Of a stretch of 27,347 nucleotides of DNA, positions 9,154-17,900 are shown in pieces (the stretch's first letter is position 1; every line of letters begins with the position of its first letter). The DNA comes from JTS-RE9 sp964649195. GTDB taxonomy: Bacteria > Planctomycetota > Phycisphaerae > Phycisphaerales > Phycisphaeraceae. The stretch spans positions 1-27,347 of the forward strand of contig CAZYPK010000056.1 of assembly GCA_964649195.1 (NCBI GenBank). Direction: 5' to 3'. The notes beneath the pieces were generated by a model. The model had not been told where the DNA came from. It made no database searches and saw nothing but the letters and a program-made list of their open reading frames with translations. The translations under genes and the position numbers were made by a program.

Positions 9154-9737
9154 CGCTCACCCTCCAATCCCAGTTCGACAAAGATCGTCGTCAGCGTGCC
9201 GATCACGATGAGGAAGACGCCCAGGTCGAAGAACGTGGCGCTGGGCAGATGGTCATGGCCCAGGATCGGCAGATGCGTGTCCCATACCGTGTGATCCATG
9301 AAGGCGTACCCGCCCAGCAGCGGCACGATGCCGGTGGTGATGGAGATCAGCAGGCCCACGCAGGCCATCTTCCACCACGGGTAATCGGCGATGGTGGCGT
9401 GTTTCACCGTATGGTGAAAGGCCAGGCCGACGATCAGGGTGATCACGCTGGCGCAATAGCCGCTGGTGGGCAGAATGATCAGGGCGATCAGCGGCACATA
9501 GATGCGCGGAAAGGTCGCCGGATTCTTCGGGCCGAACGCGAGCAGCCCCACCACCCCGGCCACCGCCGCCAGCACCCCGGCGATGAACCCGCCGCCGGGC
9601 TTGTTGTGACCCTGATAGAAGATCACCATCGCCACGTAAATCACCAGCGGCACCGCAAGCCTGGCCACCGTCGAAAGAATCGGCGAGTGCAACTCAAAAG
9701 GCTCGGGTGGTTTTGTCGTGGGTGGCGGCGTTTTCAT
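9150..9737 (-). CDS. mnhB: Mrp/Mnh antiporter subunit B
   Basis: This 195-residue membrane protein is of the MnhB domain type. The N-terminal helix is followed by VIFYQGHNKPGGGFIAGVLAA, the classic MnhB/MrpB motif HxxPGGGFqgG, and further helices include PTSGYCASVITLIVGLAFH and GVFLIVIGTLTTIFVEL. It is part of the Mrp complex. The ATG at 9737 gives a short proline-rich cytoplasmic N-terminus (MKTPPPTTKPPEP) before the first helix. It follows mnhA after a 163-bp gap that contains a heptamer array, an unusual distance for genes that normally overlap in this operon. Confidence 0.93.
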   Translation of the reverse strand: MKTPPPTTKPPEPFELHSPILSTVARLAVPLVIYVAMVIFYQGHNKPGGGFIAGVLAAVAGVVGLLAFGPKNPATFPRIYVPLIALIILPTSGYCASVITLIVGLAFHHTVKHATIADYPWWKMACVGLLISITTGIVPLLGGYAFMDHTVWDTHLPILGHDHLPSATFFDLGVFLIVIGTLTTIFVELGLEGER

Positions 9738-9764
9738 GATGGAAAGTCGTGGGGGGGAGGCAAT

Positions 9765-9870
9765 TTTGGATTTCGGATTTCGGATTTCGGATTTCGGATT
9801 TCAAATCTCAAATCTCAAATCTCAAATCTCAGATTTCAGATTTCAGATTTCAAATCTCAGATTTCAAATC
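9765..9870. repeat. Heptanucleotide array (GGATTTC, AAATCTC and AGATTTC blocks)
   Basis: About 15 consecutive 7-base units are grouped by sub-type: GGATTTC five times, AAATCTC four times, AGATTTC three times, then mixed. It lies between mnhA and mnhB inside the operon. It is the same family as 4212-4326. The first blocks are partly complementary to the AAATCTC block, so the RNA could fold weakly. Confidence 0.9.
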
Positions 9871-9900
9871 CTGATTCATCCCGTCGCATTCGCGATCGGC

Positions 9901-12288
9901 TCACGCCGGCTCTTTCGCCGTCGTCTTCCTTCTCGCTCGCAACATGCCATAGACCAGCAGCGCCACCGCCACGAGCACGGTGATCTCGCCCATCGTGTCG
10001 GCGGCGCGGAAGTCAACGATGATCACGTTCACCGCGTTCTGGCCGCCGGCGCCTTCCACCGCCCGCGAGAGGTAATGCTCGGCCAGGTTGTCCTTGTTGC
10101 GGAAGGTCTCGCTGGTGGTCAGCACCACGTAGAGAAACACGGCCAGCCCCACCGCCGCCGAGATGGCCAGATTGATCAGCTTCGATCCCGCCTTCAGCGG
10201 CTCGCGCTTGGGGAACATCGGCATGTGGAAAAGAATCAGCAGCACGAAGATCGTCGCCACCGTTTCGATCAGAATCTGCGTCAGCAAAATGTCAGGCGAG
10301 CGATAGACCACGAACATCAGCGAGGTAAGAAAGCCCGTGGCCGTGGCCGCCACCGCCGCCTGGAGCCGTGAGTTGGCGTTCACCAGCGTCAGGGCCGAGA
10401 CGATCAGCAGCGCCAGCAGGGTCACGCCGTACCACGGCGCGTCCTTCACATCATGGGTGACATCGCCGATGTGAATCCCGCTCCTGGCCAGCGCGTACAG
10501 CATCAGCCCGGCCAGAAACGCCAGGATCGTCCCGATGTACCACCGCAGCGAGCCGCGCTGCCACCAGTTGCTGTAGCTCTCGGCGAAGAGGGTGACGGCA
10601 TGCAAAATCCCGTCCCACACGCGCTGCGCCGTGGGGATGCGGGCGATGATCGCCTGCTGAATCTTCTCCACCGCGGCGCGATTCACATAAAGCAGCACGC
10701 CGATGGTGATGGTGAAGATCGTCAGGATCACCGGGGGCAGATGCGTCGGCAGGATCGAGACATGGGCGCGGGCGCCGTCCTTGGATGAAAGGCTGTTCAC
10801 CAGGGTTTCGGTGGGCGAATGATGCACGCTTGCCGCGAGCAGGCCCAACACCAAAGCGAGCGACACCAGAATCGCAGGCGGCACCCACAGACCCGGGCCC
10901 GCTTCGTGAGCATGGCGGGCGTCCTCCGTTTCCTTGCCCAGAAACACCCCGAAGAGAATCTTGCAGGCGACCGCAAACGTGAAGCCGTTGGCGATGACGC
11001 AAAGCAGGATCACCAGCCAGCGGGTGTTCTCGTGATCGACCAGCGCCGGCGCGTTGAACAGCGCCCCGTAGAGCGACTCCTTGGCCGCGAATCCGAGGAA
11101 CGGCGGCAGGCCCGCCATCGAAGCGGCGGCGATCAGCGCGATGATGAAGGTGATGGGCATCCTCTTCCGCAACCCGCCGAGCTTGCGGACGTCCCGCGTG
11201 TGCGTGGCATGTTCCACGATGCCCACCACGAGGAAGAGCGTGCCTTTGTAGGCGGCATGATTGAGCACCTGCAAGGCGTCCTGTTCGGGCAGCTTCAGCC
11301 CGTAAATCAGCATGATCAGCCCCAGCGCCGCCAGCGTGGTGCGGGCCAGAATCGCCTTGAGATCGGTCTCATGAAAAGCCTGCCAGGAAGCGTAAACAAA
11401 GGTGACCAGGCCGAAGGTGATCAGGATCGGCGACCAGTAGGCGTTGGCGCCCACCACATCGTCGCTGAAGATCGGCAACATGCGGCCGACGAGAAACACA
11501 CCGGCCTTGACCATCGTCGCCGAGTGCAGATAGGCCGACACCGGCGTGGGGGCGACCATCGCGTTGGGCAGCCAGAAGTGGAACGGCACCTGGGCGCTCT
11601 TGGTGAACGCCCCCAGCAGAATCAGCACCAGCGCCGGCGTGAACAGCGGCGAAGTCGTCAGCAGCCTGAGCGTTTCAGGATTGCTGCGCAGCTCGTGCAT
11701 CGAGAACGTGCCGGTGACGTTGCCGATGATGATGAACCCGGCCAGCATCGCCAGTCCGCCCAGGCCGGTGACCTGCAACGCGGTCAGCGCCCCCTTGCGG
11801 GCCTGCTCCTGCTCGTACCAGAAACCGATGAGCATGAAGGAGGTGATCGAGGTGATTTCCCAGAAGACGAAGAGGAGGATCAGGTCATCGGCCAGGGCGA
11901 CGCCGAGCATCGCCCCCATGAAGCCGATCAGCGAGGCGTAATACCGGCCGATGCGGGCGTTGGGCAGATCGGGGATGTAGTTGAGCGAGTAGATGCCCAC
12001 CAGCGTGCCGATGCCGCTGACCAGGGCGGCAAAGAAAAGACCGAAGCGATCGCCCGTGAACTGCATGTTGATCGTGAGGCCGGGAATCCATTCATATAGA
12101 TACGTCGTCATCTCCGCGGCGGGCTTCATCAGCAGCGAAACGCAAAGGCCAAACGAAGCCAGCGCCGCCACGATCATCAGCCACCCGCAGCGCTTGCCGG
12201 CCCACCGCCCAACGATCAGCGACACCGCCGCCGCAACGAAGGGAATGAAGACCAGCAACGAAAGTCTCACATCAGGAATCATGTGCAT
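9901..12288 (-). CDS. mnhA: Mrp/Mnh antiporter subunit A (NuoL-like with MbhD/MbhE C-terminus)
   Basis: This protein of about 795 residues is the largest subunit of the Na+(K+)/H+ antiporter. Residues about 1-500 are the NuoL/NuoM-like antiporter module (DLILLFVFWEITSITSFMLIG, AFTKSAQVPFHFWLPNAM, PTPVSAYLHSATMVKAGVFL, TDLKAILARTTLAALGL, MAGLPPFLGFAAKESLYG). Residues about 615-685 are the MbhD (DUF4040) region (YRSPDILLTQILIETVATI), and about 700-780 MbhE (NAVNVIIVDFRAADTMGEIT). This is the usual full-length MrpA architecture. The start is uncertain among ATGs at 12324, 12288 and 12282; 12288 has a weak GCAGGG upstream, and homologues begin near the first helix. It is the first gene of the operon, divergent from phoU. 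Confidence 0.95.
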   Translation of the reverse strand: MHMIPDVRLSLLVFIPFVAAAVSLIVGRWAGKRCGWLMIVAALASFGLCVSLLMKPAAEMTTYLYEWIPGLTINMQFTGDRFGLFFAALVSGIGTLVGIYSLNYIPDLPNARIGRYYASLIGFMGAMLGVALADDLILLFVFWEITSITSFMLIGFWYEQEQARKGALTALQVTGLGGLAMLAGFIIIGNVTGTFSMHELRSNPETLRLLTTSPLFTPALVLILLGAFTKSAQVPFHFWLPNAMVAPTPVSAYLHSATMVKAGVFLVGRMLPIFSDDVVGANAYWSPILITFGLVTFVYASWQAFHETDLKAILARTTLAALGLIMLIYGLKLPEQDALQVLNHAAYKGTLFLVVGIVEHATHTRDVRKLGGLRKRMPITFIIALIAAASMAGLPPFLGFAAKESLYGALFNAPALVDHENTRWLVILLCVIANGFTFAVACKILFGVFLGKETEDARHAHEAGPGLWVPPAILVSLALVLGLLAASVHHSPTETLVNSLSSKDGARAHVSILPTHLPPVILTIFTITIGVLLYVNRAAVEKIQQAIIARIPTAQRVWDGILHAVTLFAESYSNWWQRGSLRWYIGTILAFLAGLMLYALARSGIHIGDVTHDVKDAPWYGVTLLALLIVSALTLVNANSRLQAAVAATATGFLTSLMFVVYRSPDILLTQILIETVATIFVLLILFHMPMFPKREPLKAGSKLINLAISAAVGLAVFLYVVLTTSETFRNKDNLAEHYLSRAVEGAGGQNAVNVIIVDFRAADTMGEITVLVAVALLVYGMLRARRKTTAKEPA

Positions 12289-12620
12289 ACCCTGCGGATA
12301 CCCTGGCCGGACCCGAACCGACATGCCGCGATGCGATCACCGTCCCCCACGAAAAGGGCCCAATGACACACCGCAACCACGCGAGGCCGCGCCTCGGTGA
12401 AATCACTACCGGTTATTGTCGGTTGTAACCCCCTTTTCAGTTGAAACGATTCGCCTGCTTCCCAAGGCCTCACGTCCAAGCCGCTTGCGGCGTAGCAACG
12501 TACATCGGGGGATGATTCAGAAGTCCCTTCCCAATCCGCCTGTTTTCCTTGCCGAATCCTAACAATCCGCCTCTAACATCCGGCCACGTGCGATACACGC
12601 ACGAACCTGGAGCCTGATTC
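12289..12620. other. Divergent upstream region between mnhA and phoU
   Basis: I see no gene here. It should hold the promoters of both the antiporter operon and phoU. A D-family repeat (AAGCCGCTTGCGGCGTAGC) lies at 12478-12500. A weak sigma70-like pair, TTGCCG at 12549-12554 and TCTAAC at 12572-12577 with 17-base spacing, faces phoU; it is only a candidate. Confidence 0.5.
12478..12500. repeat. D-family short palindromic repeat
   Basis: This copy reads CAAGCCGCTTGCGGCGTAGC then AACG. Sixteen bases (12481-12496) are identical to 15559-15574 inside the large helicase gene, and it is close to the tandem copies at 4765-4815. Confidence 0.7.
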
Positions 12621-13304
12621 ATGAGCGTTCACTTTCTTCGCCAGATCGACAAGCTCAAACGGTTGATCCTCACCCTCGGCGAGATGGTGCAGGATGCGGT
12701 CGATCATTCCATCACCTCGGTGGTCAACCGCGATGTCGCCCTGGCCGAGTCGGTGCTGCGGGCCGAGGAACAGATCGACGAGATGGAGGTGGACATCGAG
12801 GAGGAATGCCTGCACACGCTGGCCCTGCATCAGCCGGTGGCGTTTGACCTGCGCTACGTCGTGTCGGTGCTCAAGATCAACAACGACCTGGAGCGCGTCT
12901 CCGACCTGGCGAAGAACATCGCCGAACAGGCCGCGTTCCTGGCCCGCGAATCGAAGCTGCTGGAGATGCCCTTCGACCTGAACCACATGGCCCGCCTGGT
13001 GAAGGGGATGCTCCGCGACGCCCTCAAGGCGATGGTGAACGTGGATGTGATCCTCGCCCAGCAGGTGATCGACGGCGACGATGCCGTCGATGCCATGCAC
13101 GAAAGCGTCTATGACATCATCTTCACCAGGCTGCGCGAGACGCCCGAGTTCACTTCGCAGCTCATCCACCTGATGAGCGTCTCCCGCCAGCTCGAGCGCA
13201 TCGCGGACCACGCGGTGAACATTGCCGAGGATGTGCTCTACACCTCCGGCGGCGAAATCGTGCGCCATCGCAAGAACAAGAACAAAACCCAGGCCGGAAT
13301 GTGA
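12621..13304 (+). CDS. phoU: PhoU phosphate-signalling regulator
   Basis: This 227-residue all-helical cytosolic protein has two PhoU three-helix repeats. Each contains a metal-site segment: DLRYVVSVLKINNDLERVSDLAKNI (residues about 77-101) and LMSVSRQLERIADHAVNIAED (about 187-207), with the E/DxxxD pairs that bind iron or magnesium clusters. PhoU links the Pst phosphate transporter to the PhoR kinase and represses the Pho regulon when phosphate is plentiful. The ATG at 12621 follows GGAG by eight bases. It is a lone gene: no pstSCAB or phoBR is in the window. Stand-alone PhoU paralogues also exist, so a role outside classical Pho control is possible. Confidence 0.95.
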   Translation: MSVHFLRQIDKLKRLILTLGEMVQDAVDHSITSVVNRDVALAESVLRAEEQIDEMEVDIEEECLHTLALHQPVAFDLRYVVSVLKINNDLERVSDLAKNIAEQAAFLARESKLLEMPFDLNHMARLVKGMLRDALKAMVNVDVILAQQVIDGDDAVDAMHESVYDIIFTRLRETPEFTSQLIHLMSVSRQLERIADHAVNIAEDVLYTSGGEIVRHRKNKNKTQAGM

Positions 13305-13332
13305 ACGCAGGAAAGCGTGAAAGCAGGAAAAG

Positions 13333-13465
13333 GCGAATACTTATTACTTAATACTTATTACTTAACGGCTATTTTGAACCTTGCGGTATCGGGATCGCCG
13401 GTATCGTCCAGCATTTTTCCGAAATAACCATTAAGTAATAAGTATTAAGTAATAAGTATTCGCCT
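13333..13465. repeat. AT-rich heptamer palindrome (CTTATTA/CTTAATA)
   Basis: Arms 13333-13366 and 13432-13465 form a perfect 34-bp inverted repeat. Each arm begins GGCG and then runs in 7-base units (CTTATTA, CTTAATA, CTTATTA, CTTAA). The similarity extends outward (CAGGAAAAGGCG against CGCCTTTCCTG) with one length difference. It is strongly AT-rich in a GC-rich region. It sits between phoU and the secreted-protein gene and could end phoU transcription. Confidence 0.92.
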
Positions 13466-13595
13466 TTCCTGCCTTTCCCGCCTTTCCCTCCCAAACGCGA
13501 AAGGCATTGGTCAACCGGCATCTCACACGAAATACTTCGCACCCTTGGCGCGTTGGGATAGGATGTATCTCCACCTTTTTTCCAAGGAGCCTGTC

Positions 13596-14687
13596 ATGCG
13601 ATCCATTCCGATGTTCGCCGTCGCCGTGATCTTTGCACTGTCCTCGAACGCTTCCTTCGCCGCGGAGCAATGGGGCCTCAAGCCCGGCAAGGTTGAGCTG
13701 CAATCGGCCGGGCCGCTCAGCTTCGCCGTCGATGGCATCCTGCTCGTGGGCGACGCCAAGGCCGCCACGCTCTACGCCATCGACACCGGCGGCGGCAAGG
13801 GCGGCGCGGCGAAAGTGAATCACGCCATCGAAGACCTTGGCGCGCAACTGGCCAAGGCGCTCAAGAGCGACGACATCATCATCAACGACCTGGCCATCAA
13901 CCCCGCCACCGGGCAGGCGGTCCTCTCCGTCACCGCAGGCGGCAGGCCCGCCCTCGTCCGCATCGATGAGAAAGGGGAAATCAGCCCGATTTCACTGGAG
14001 AACATCGCCTTCTCCAAGGTGACGCTCGCCGACGCCCCCGAGGACAAGGAGATCACCCGCGGCAACCGCAAGGTCAATTACCGCGGCGAATCGATCACCG
14101 ACATCGCCTTCGTCAACGGACGGGTCATCGTGTCGGGCATGAGCAACTCCGCCTCGCCTTCATCGGTGCGCGAAATGTCCTTCCCCTTCAAGGAAGGCGA
14201 AGTCGGCACCTCGCTGGAAATCTTCCACGCCGCCCACGGCCGCGATGAGGACTACGCCACCGTCCGCGCCCTGATTCCCATGACCATCGGCGATGAAACC
14301 AGCCTGCTGGCCGGGTTCACCTGCACCCCGCTGGTCCGCTTCCCCATCACCGGCCTCGAACCCGGCAAGAAACTCAAAGGCACCACCGTCGCCGAACTGG
14401 GCAACCGCAACCGCCCGCTCGACATGATCAGCTACGAAAAAAATGGCAAGCCCTACCTCCTGATGGCCAACAGCGCACGAGGCGTGATGAAGATCGACGC
14501 CGACGGCATCACCAAGGCCCCCGCACTCACCGAACCCGTCCGCGGCGGCTCCACCGCCGGCACCCCCTTCACCACCATCAAGGAACTCGAAGGCACCATC
14601 CAACTCGACAAGCTCGACGACGCCCGCGCCGTCATCATCATCCAGCAAGGCGACAAGCTGCACCTGCGCACCATCGCGTTGCCTTGA
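13596..14687 (+). CDS. Secreted protein of unknown function
   Basis: I do not recognise a family. The protein is 363 residues with a clear signal peptide (MRSIPMFAVAVIFALSSNASFA, cleaved before AEQWG). The start at 13596 is set by AAGGAG seven bases upstream; the frame is open to an ATG at 13545, which would bury the signal peptide. The mature part is rich in short beta strands alternating with glycine turns (SFAVDGILLVGDAKAATLYAI, ITDIAFVNGRVIVSGM, LLMANSARGVMKIDADG), which suggests a beta-propeller. There are no cysteine pairs typical of heme binding and no obvious catalytic motif. It is convergent with the large helicase gene and separated from phoU by a palindrome, so context does not suggest a role. 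Confidence 0.85.
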   Translation: MRSIPMFAVAVIFALSSNASFAAEQWGLKPGKVELQSAGPLSFAVDGILLVGDAKAATLYAIDTGGGKGGAAKVNHAIEDLGAQLAKALKSDDIIINDLAINPATGQAVLSVTAGGRPALVRIDEKGEISPISLENIAFSKVTLADAPEDKEITRGNRKVNYRGESITDIAFVNGRVIVSGMSNSASPSSVREMSFPFKEGEVGTSLEIFHAAHGRDEDYATVRALIPMTIGDETSLLAGFTCTPLVRFPITGLEPGKKLKGTTVAELGNRNRPLDMISYEKNGKPYLLMANSARGVMKIDADGITKAPALTEPVRGGSTAGTPFTTIKELEGTIQLDKLDDARAVIIIQQGDKLHLRTIALP

Positions 14688-14694
14688 GGACGGA

Positions 14695-14836
14695 AGATTC
14701 GCAGCCGCAGCATCCTCGCTGCGCGTCAGGAGATTCATAGCCGCAGCGTCCTCGCTGCGCGTCAGGAGATTCATAGCCGCAGCGTCCTCGCTGCGCGTCA
14801 GGAGATTCATAGCCGCAGCGTCCTCGCTGCGCGTCC
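14695..14836. repeat. Four direct 36-bp tandem repeats, each with a small hairpin
   Basis: Units start at 14695, 14731, 14767 and 14803, exactly 36 bases apart, with two or three differences only in the first unit. Each begins AGATTCATAGCCGCAGCG, continues TCCTCGCTGCGCGTCAGG and contains the stem GCAGCG/CGCTGC. The last unit runs into a fragment of the C-family element (CCGGGCGGGGCTTA). The array lies between two convergent genes. Confidence 0.93.
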
Positions 14837-14875
14837 GGGCGGGGCTTAAGCGAAACTCAGGGTTGCTCACAAAAG

Positions 14876-14897
14876 CCCACCCACTCCCGTGGGTGGG
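14876..14897 (-). terminator. Candidate terminator for the large helicase gene
   Basis: A perfect 9-bp stem, CCCACCCAC/GTGGGTGGG, with a 4-base loop ends six bases past the minus-strand stop at 14903. Read on the minus strand it is followed by CTTTTG, a short U-tract, so it is a plausible but weak intrinsic terminator. Confidence 0.5.
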
Positions 14898-14902
14898 TTC
14901 CC

Positions 14903-17900
14903 TCACTTCCCCGCCGTCACCATCCCATCCTTCACCACGCACCTGCCGCGGTCGGTCAGTTGCCTGATGCCCGCCTCCACGCCCGCCTGCACCTTCGCCG
15001 TGACCCGGCCAAAGCCGAACAGCTTCGCCGTCTCGCGCACCAGCGCCTCCGTCGGCAGGCCGATCTGCTGCGTCACCACCATCATGGCCGCGTTGGCGTA
15101 TTCGATGGCGGGAATCTCCTCCGCCTTGCGAGGCTGGTCATCCTCCTCGCCGGGCACGCGAAAACTCCCATATTCCGCAGGGTTCTGATCATTTCTCCAC
15201 ACCAGGCCCTCCGCGATCACCGGGCGATCCGCCTCGGGCAGCGCCGCGAGAATCTCCTCGATGTGCGACTGCGCACGGGATGTCAGCCGGGCAAAACCCC
15301 AGCACATGACGATCCGCTTCATGAGCACATCGGGCATGATCGGCGCTTCGCGCTTGACGATGCGCAGCAGCAGATCGCGTATCTGCCGGCGCGACTTCGA
15401 TTCGTAAAACGACTCCGCATCGCCATAGATTTTCGCGGGCGTCAGCCGATGGGTCTGCATGCCCGGCGCCGAATCCTGTTCATCATTTCCCTCATCTTCA
15501 TCCCGGTCTTCCACCACCGCCGCCTGCGCCGGCGCGCCCGCCACCTTCACCTCTTCCGCCGCTTGCGGCGTAGCGCCGTCATCGCCCGCGCTCTTCCCCG
15601 CCTCATGCGCCTCCCGTATCGCCTTCTCCATCCGATCCAACTCGCGCTCCTGATCCATCCACCAATCACTGGACCACAACCGATGCAGCTTCCACCCAAG
15701 CTGCTCCAGCACCGCCTGCCGATTCCGATCGCGATCGCGGGCCGTCTCCGCCTTGGCGTAAAACGGCCCGTCGCACAGGATGCCCAGCGCGAAGACCTCT
15801 GCATCATCCAGATGTTTCACCGCCAGATCGATGCGGAAACCCGAACAGCCCACGTGCATCTGCACCTGCCAGCCGCGCTCGCGCAGCTTGGCGCAGACCT
15901 CGCGCTCGAACGAATCATCCCCGCCGCGCTCGGCAGGCAGGGCGACCGCCTCGGCGATGGCGGCGGGGCCGCGCCGGGCGTAATCGAGGAACGCCTTCAG
16001 ATGCTTCACCGCGATCGAGGAGGTGCGCGACAGATCGATCTGATCCCCGCGCAGCGTGCTGAACACGATCACCTGTTCGCGTGCCCTGGTGATGGCGACA
16101 TTGAGCCTGCGCTCGCCGCCCTGCCGGTTGAGCGGGCCAAACGCCATCGCCACCTTGCCCTCCTTGTCCGGCCCGTAACAGATGGAAAACAGAATGACAT
16201 CGCGCTCGTCGCCCTGCACGTTTTCCAGGTTCTTGACGAAAATCGGCTCACCGTGGGCGTCGCCGAAACACCCTTCAATTCCAGGGTTTTTTCGCCTGGC
16301 TTCGTCCAGCAGATCCTCGATGAGCACCTGCTGCGGAATGCTGAACGTGACCACGCCGATGGTCTTGCGGGCCTCCTCCGTGCCGCTGGTGAGCCTGCGC
16401 ACAATCTCCGCGACGATGGCCTGCGCCTCGGCGGGATTGGTCCGCGTGTCGCCGCGATCGTAAACCCCCTCGGCCAGATAGCGCATCGACACGCCGCGTG
16501 TTTCGCCGCGCTCGGATGGTGATGGAAATGTCTGAAGCCGGTTGTCGTAGTAGTGATAGTTGCTGAAGGTGATCAGGCTCTCGTGCCGGCTGCGGTAATG
16601 CCACAGCAGCCGCAGCGAACGCAGACCCGAGGCGCTGCACTCATCGAGAATGCTCTCCATCTCCTCGAAGTCATCCTCATCCGGCAGCGATTCCTCATCA
16701 TCGGCCTTCATGAAGAAACTCGTCGGCGGCAACTGCTTCGAGTCGCCCACCACGATCACCTGCGTGCCTCGCGCAATCGCCCCCACCGCATCCCACACCG
16801 GAATCTGCGAAGCCTCGTCAAACACCACCACGTCAAACGGCGGAAAGTCCGCATCCAGATACTGCGCCACCGACAGCGGACTCATCAGCAGGCAAGGCTT
16901 GAGCCGCGGCAACAGATTCGGCAGCCTCTGAATCAGCTTTCGCACCGGCATGTGCCTGCGCTGCAATTTGAGCTGCCTTTGCAGAATGCCCATCTCCGAT
17001 GCGCCCGATGCCTCGCCATGAACCCTGGGCACATTGGCGGCAAACTTCGCACGCAGGAAATGACTGGTCAGATCGAGCTGATCGCGATCCAGCCTGACGA
17101 ACTTCGCAATCCGCCGCTCCTGCTCCCTGCTGTTGAAGCTGCGCAGCGTCTCCGTCGAGTCGATGGTGTGACTGAGCCATTGCTGGCCGATGGAGCGATC
17201 GACAATCTTCGCCAGCATCCCGCCGGGCCACCGGCCCGCTTCGTATCCCTCCACCAGCGGTGGCAGCCCCGCATCGATGGCGTGATGCCGCGCCCGCCGC
17301 CAGTGGCACCAGTCGGGCAGCAGGCGCGTGCTGCTTTTCCAGGTGATTGCCGTATCGCGCAGCAGCGCCACATGCGCCGCGTTTGTTTCATCACCCCAGG
17401 CGACCGTTTCATTCACATTCAGCAGGGAAACAAGCGATTTTTTCGATGATGACAACTTCGCATCATGTGCAAGCAGCCCGCGCAGCCTGTCGCCCGGCGG
17501 GGAGCCTTCACCGCAGTCATCGCGCTCCACGGTGGCCAGGGCGATGGTGCGCGGGCGCAGGTCCGCCGCCGGTTCGAAGTCGCGCGCGCCGGGTTTGAGC
17601 AGCAGGGCGCGGAGGCGATCGCACCACGCGATGACGGCTTCGAGCCGATCCCAGTCGGCTTCGCCGCCGTTCCATTGCGGGCCGAAGGCGCGTGCGCCGG
17701 GGTGGTTGCCGTCGCTGATGATGCGATGCTCATCGCGCAGCTTGATCGCCAGTTCGAGGTCGGCAATCAGGGCATCATCTTCCGCCGGCAGCGAACCGGT
17801 GGCGTGAGGGGCGATGAGCTTGCGCACGCCTTTGCGCCTCAACCAGCGCACCAGCACAAAACTTTGGGATGCTGCGCGAATGCGAACGATGAGGTCTTCA

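Noticed and set aside
10819..12099. 426-codon plus-strand frame antisense to mnhA
   Set aside because: The His/Gln/Arg-rich product is typical of a shadow of a membrane-protein gene; mnhA is certain on the other strand.
14695..14836. CRISPR array
   Set aside because: The 36-bp units adjoin directly with no spacers, and no cas genes are present.
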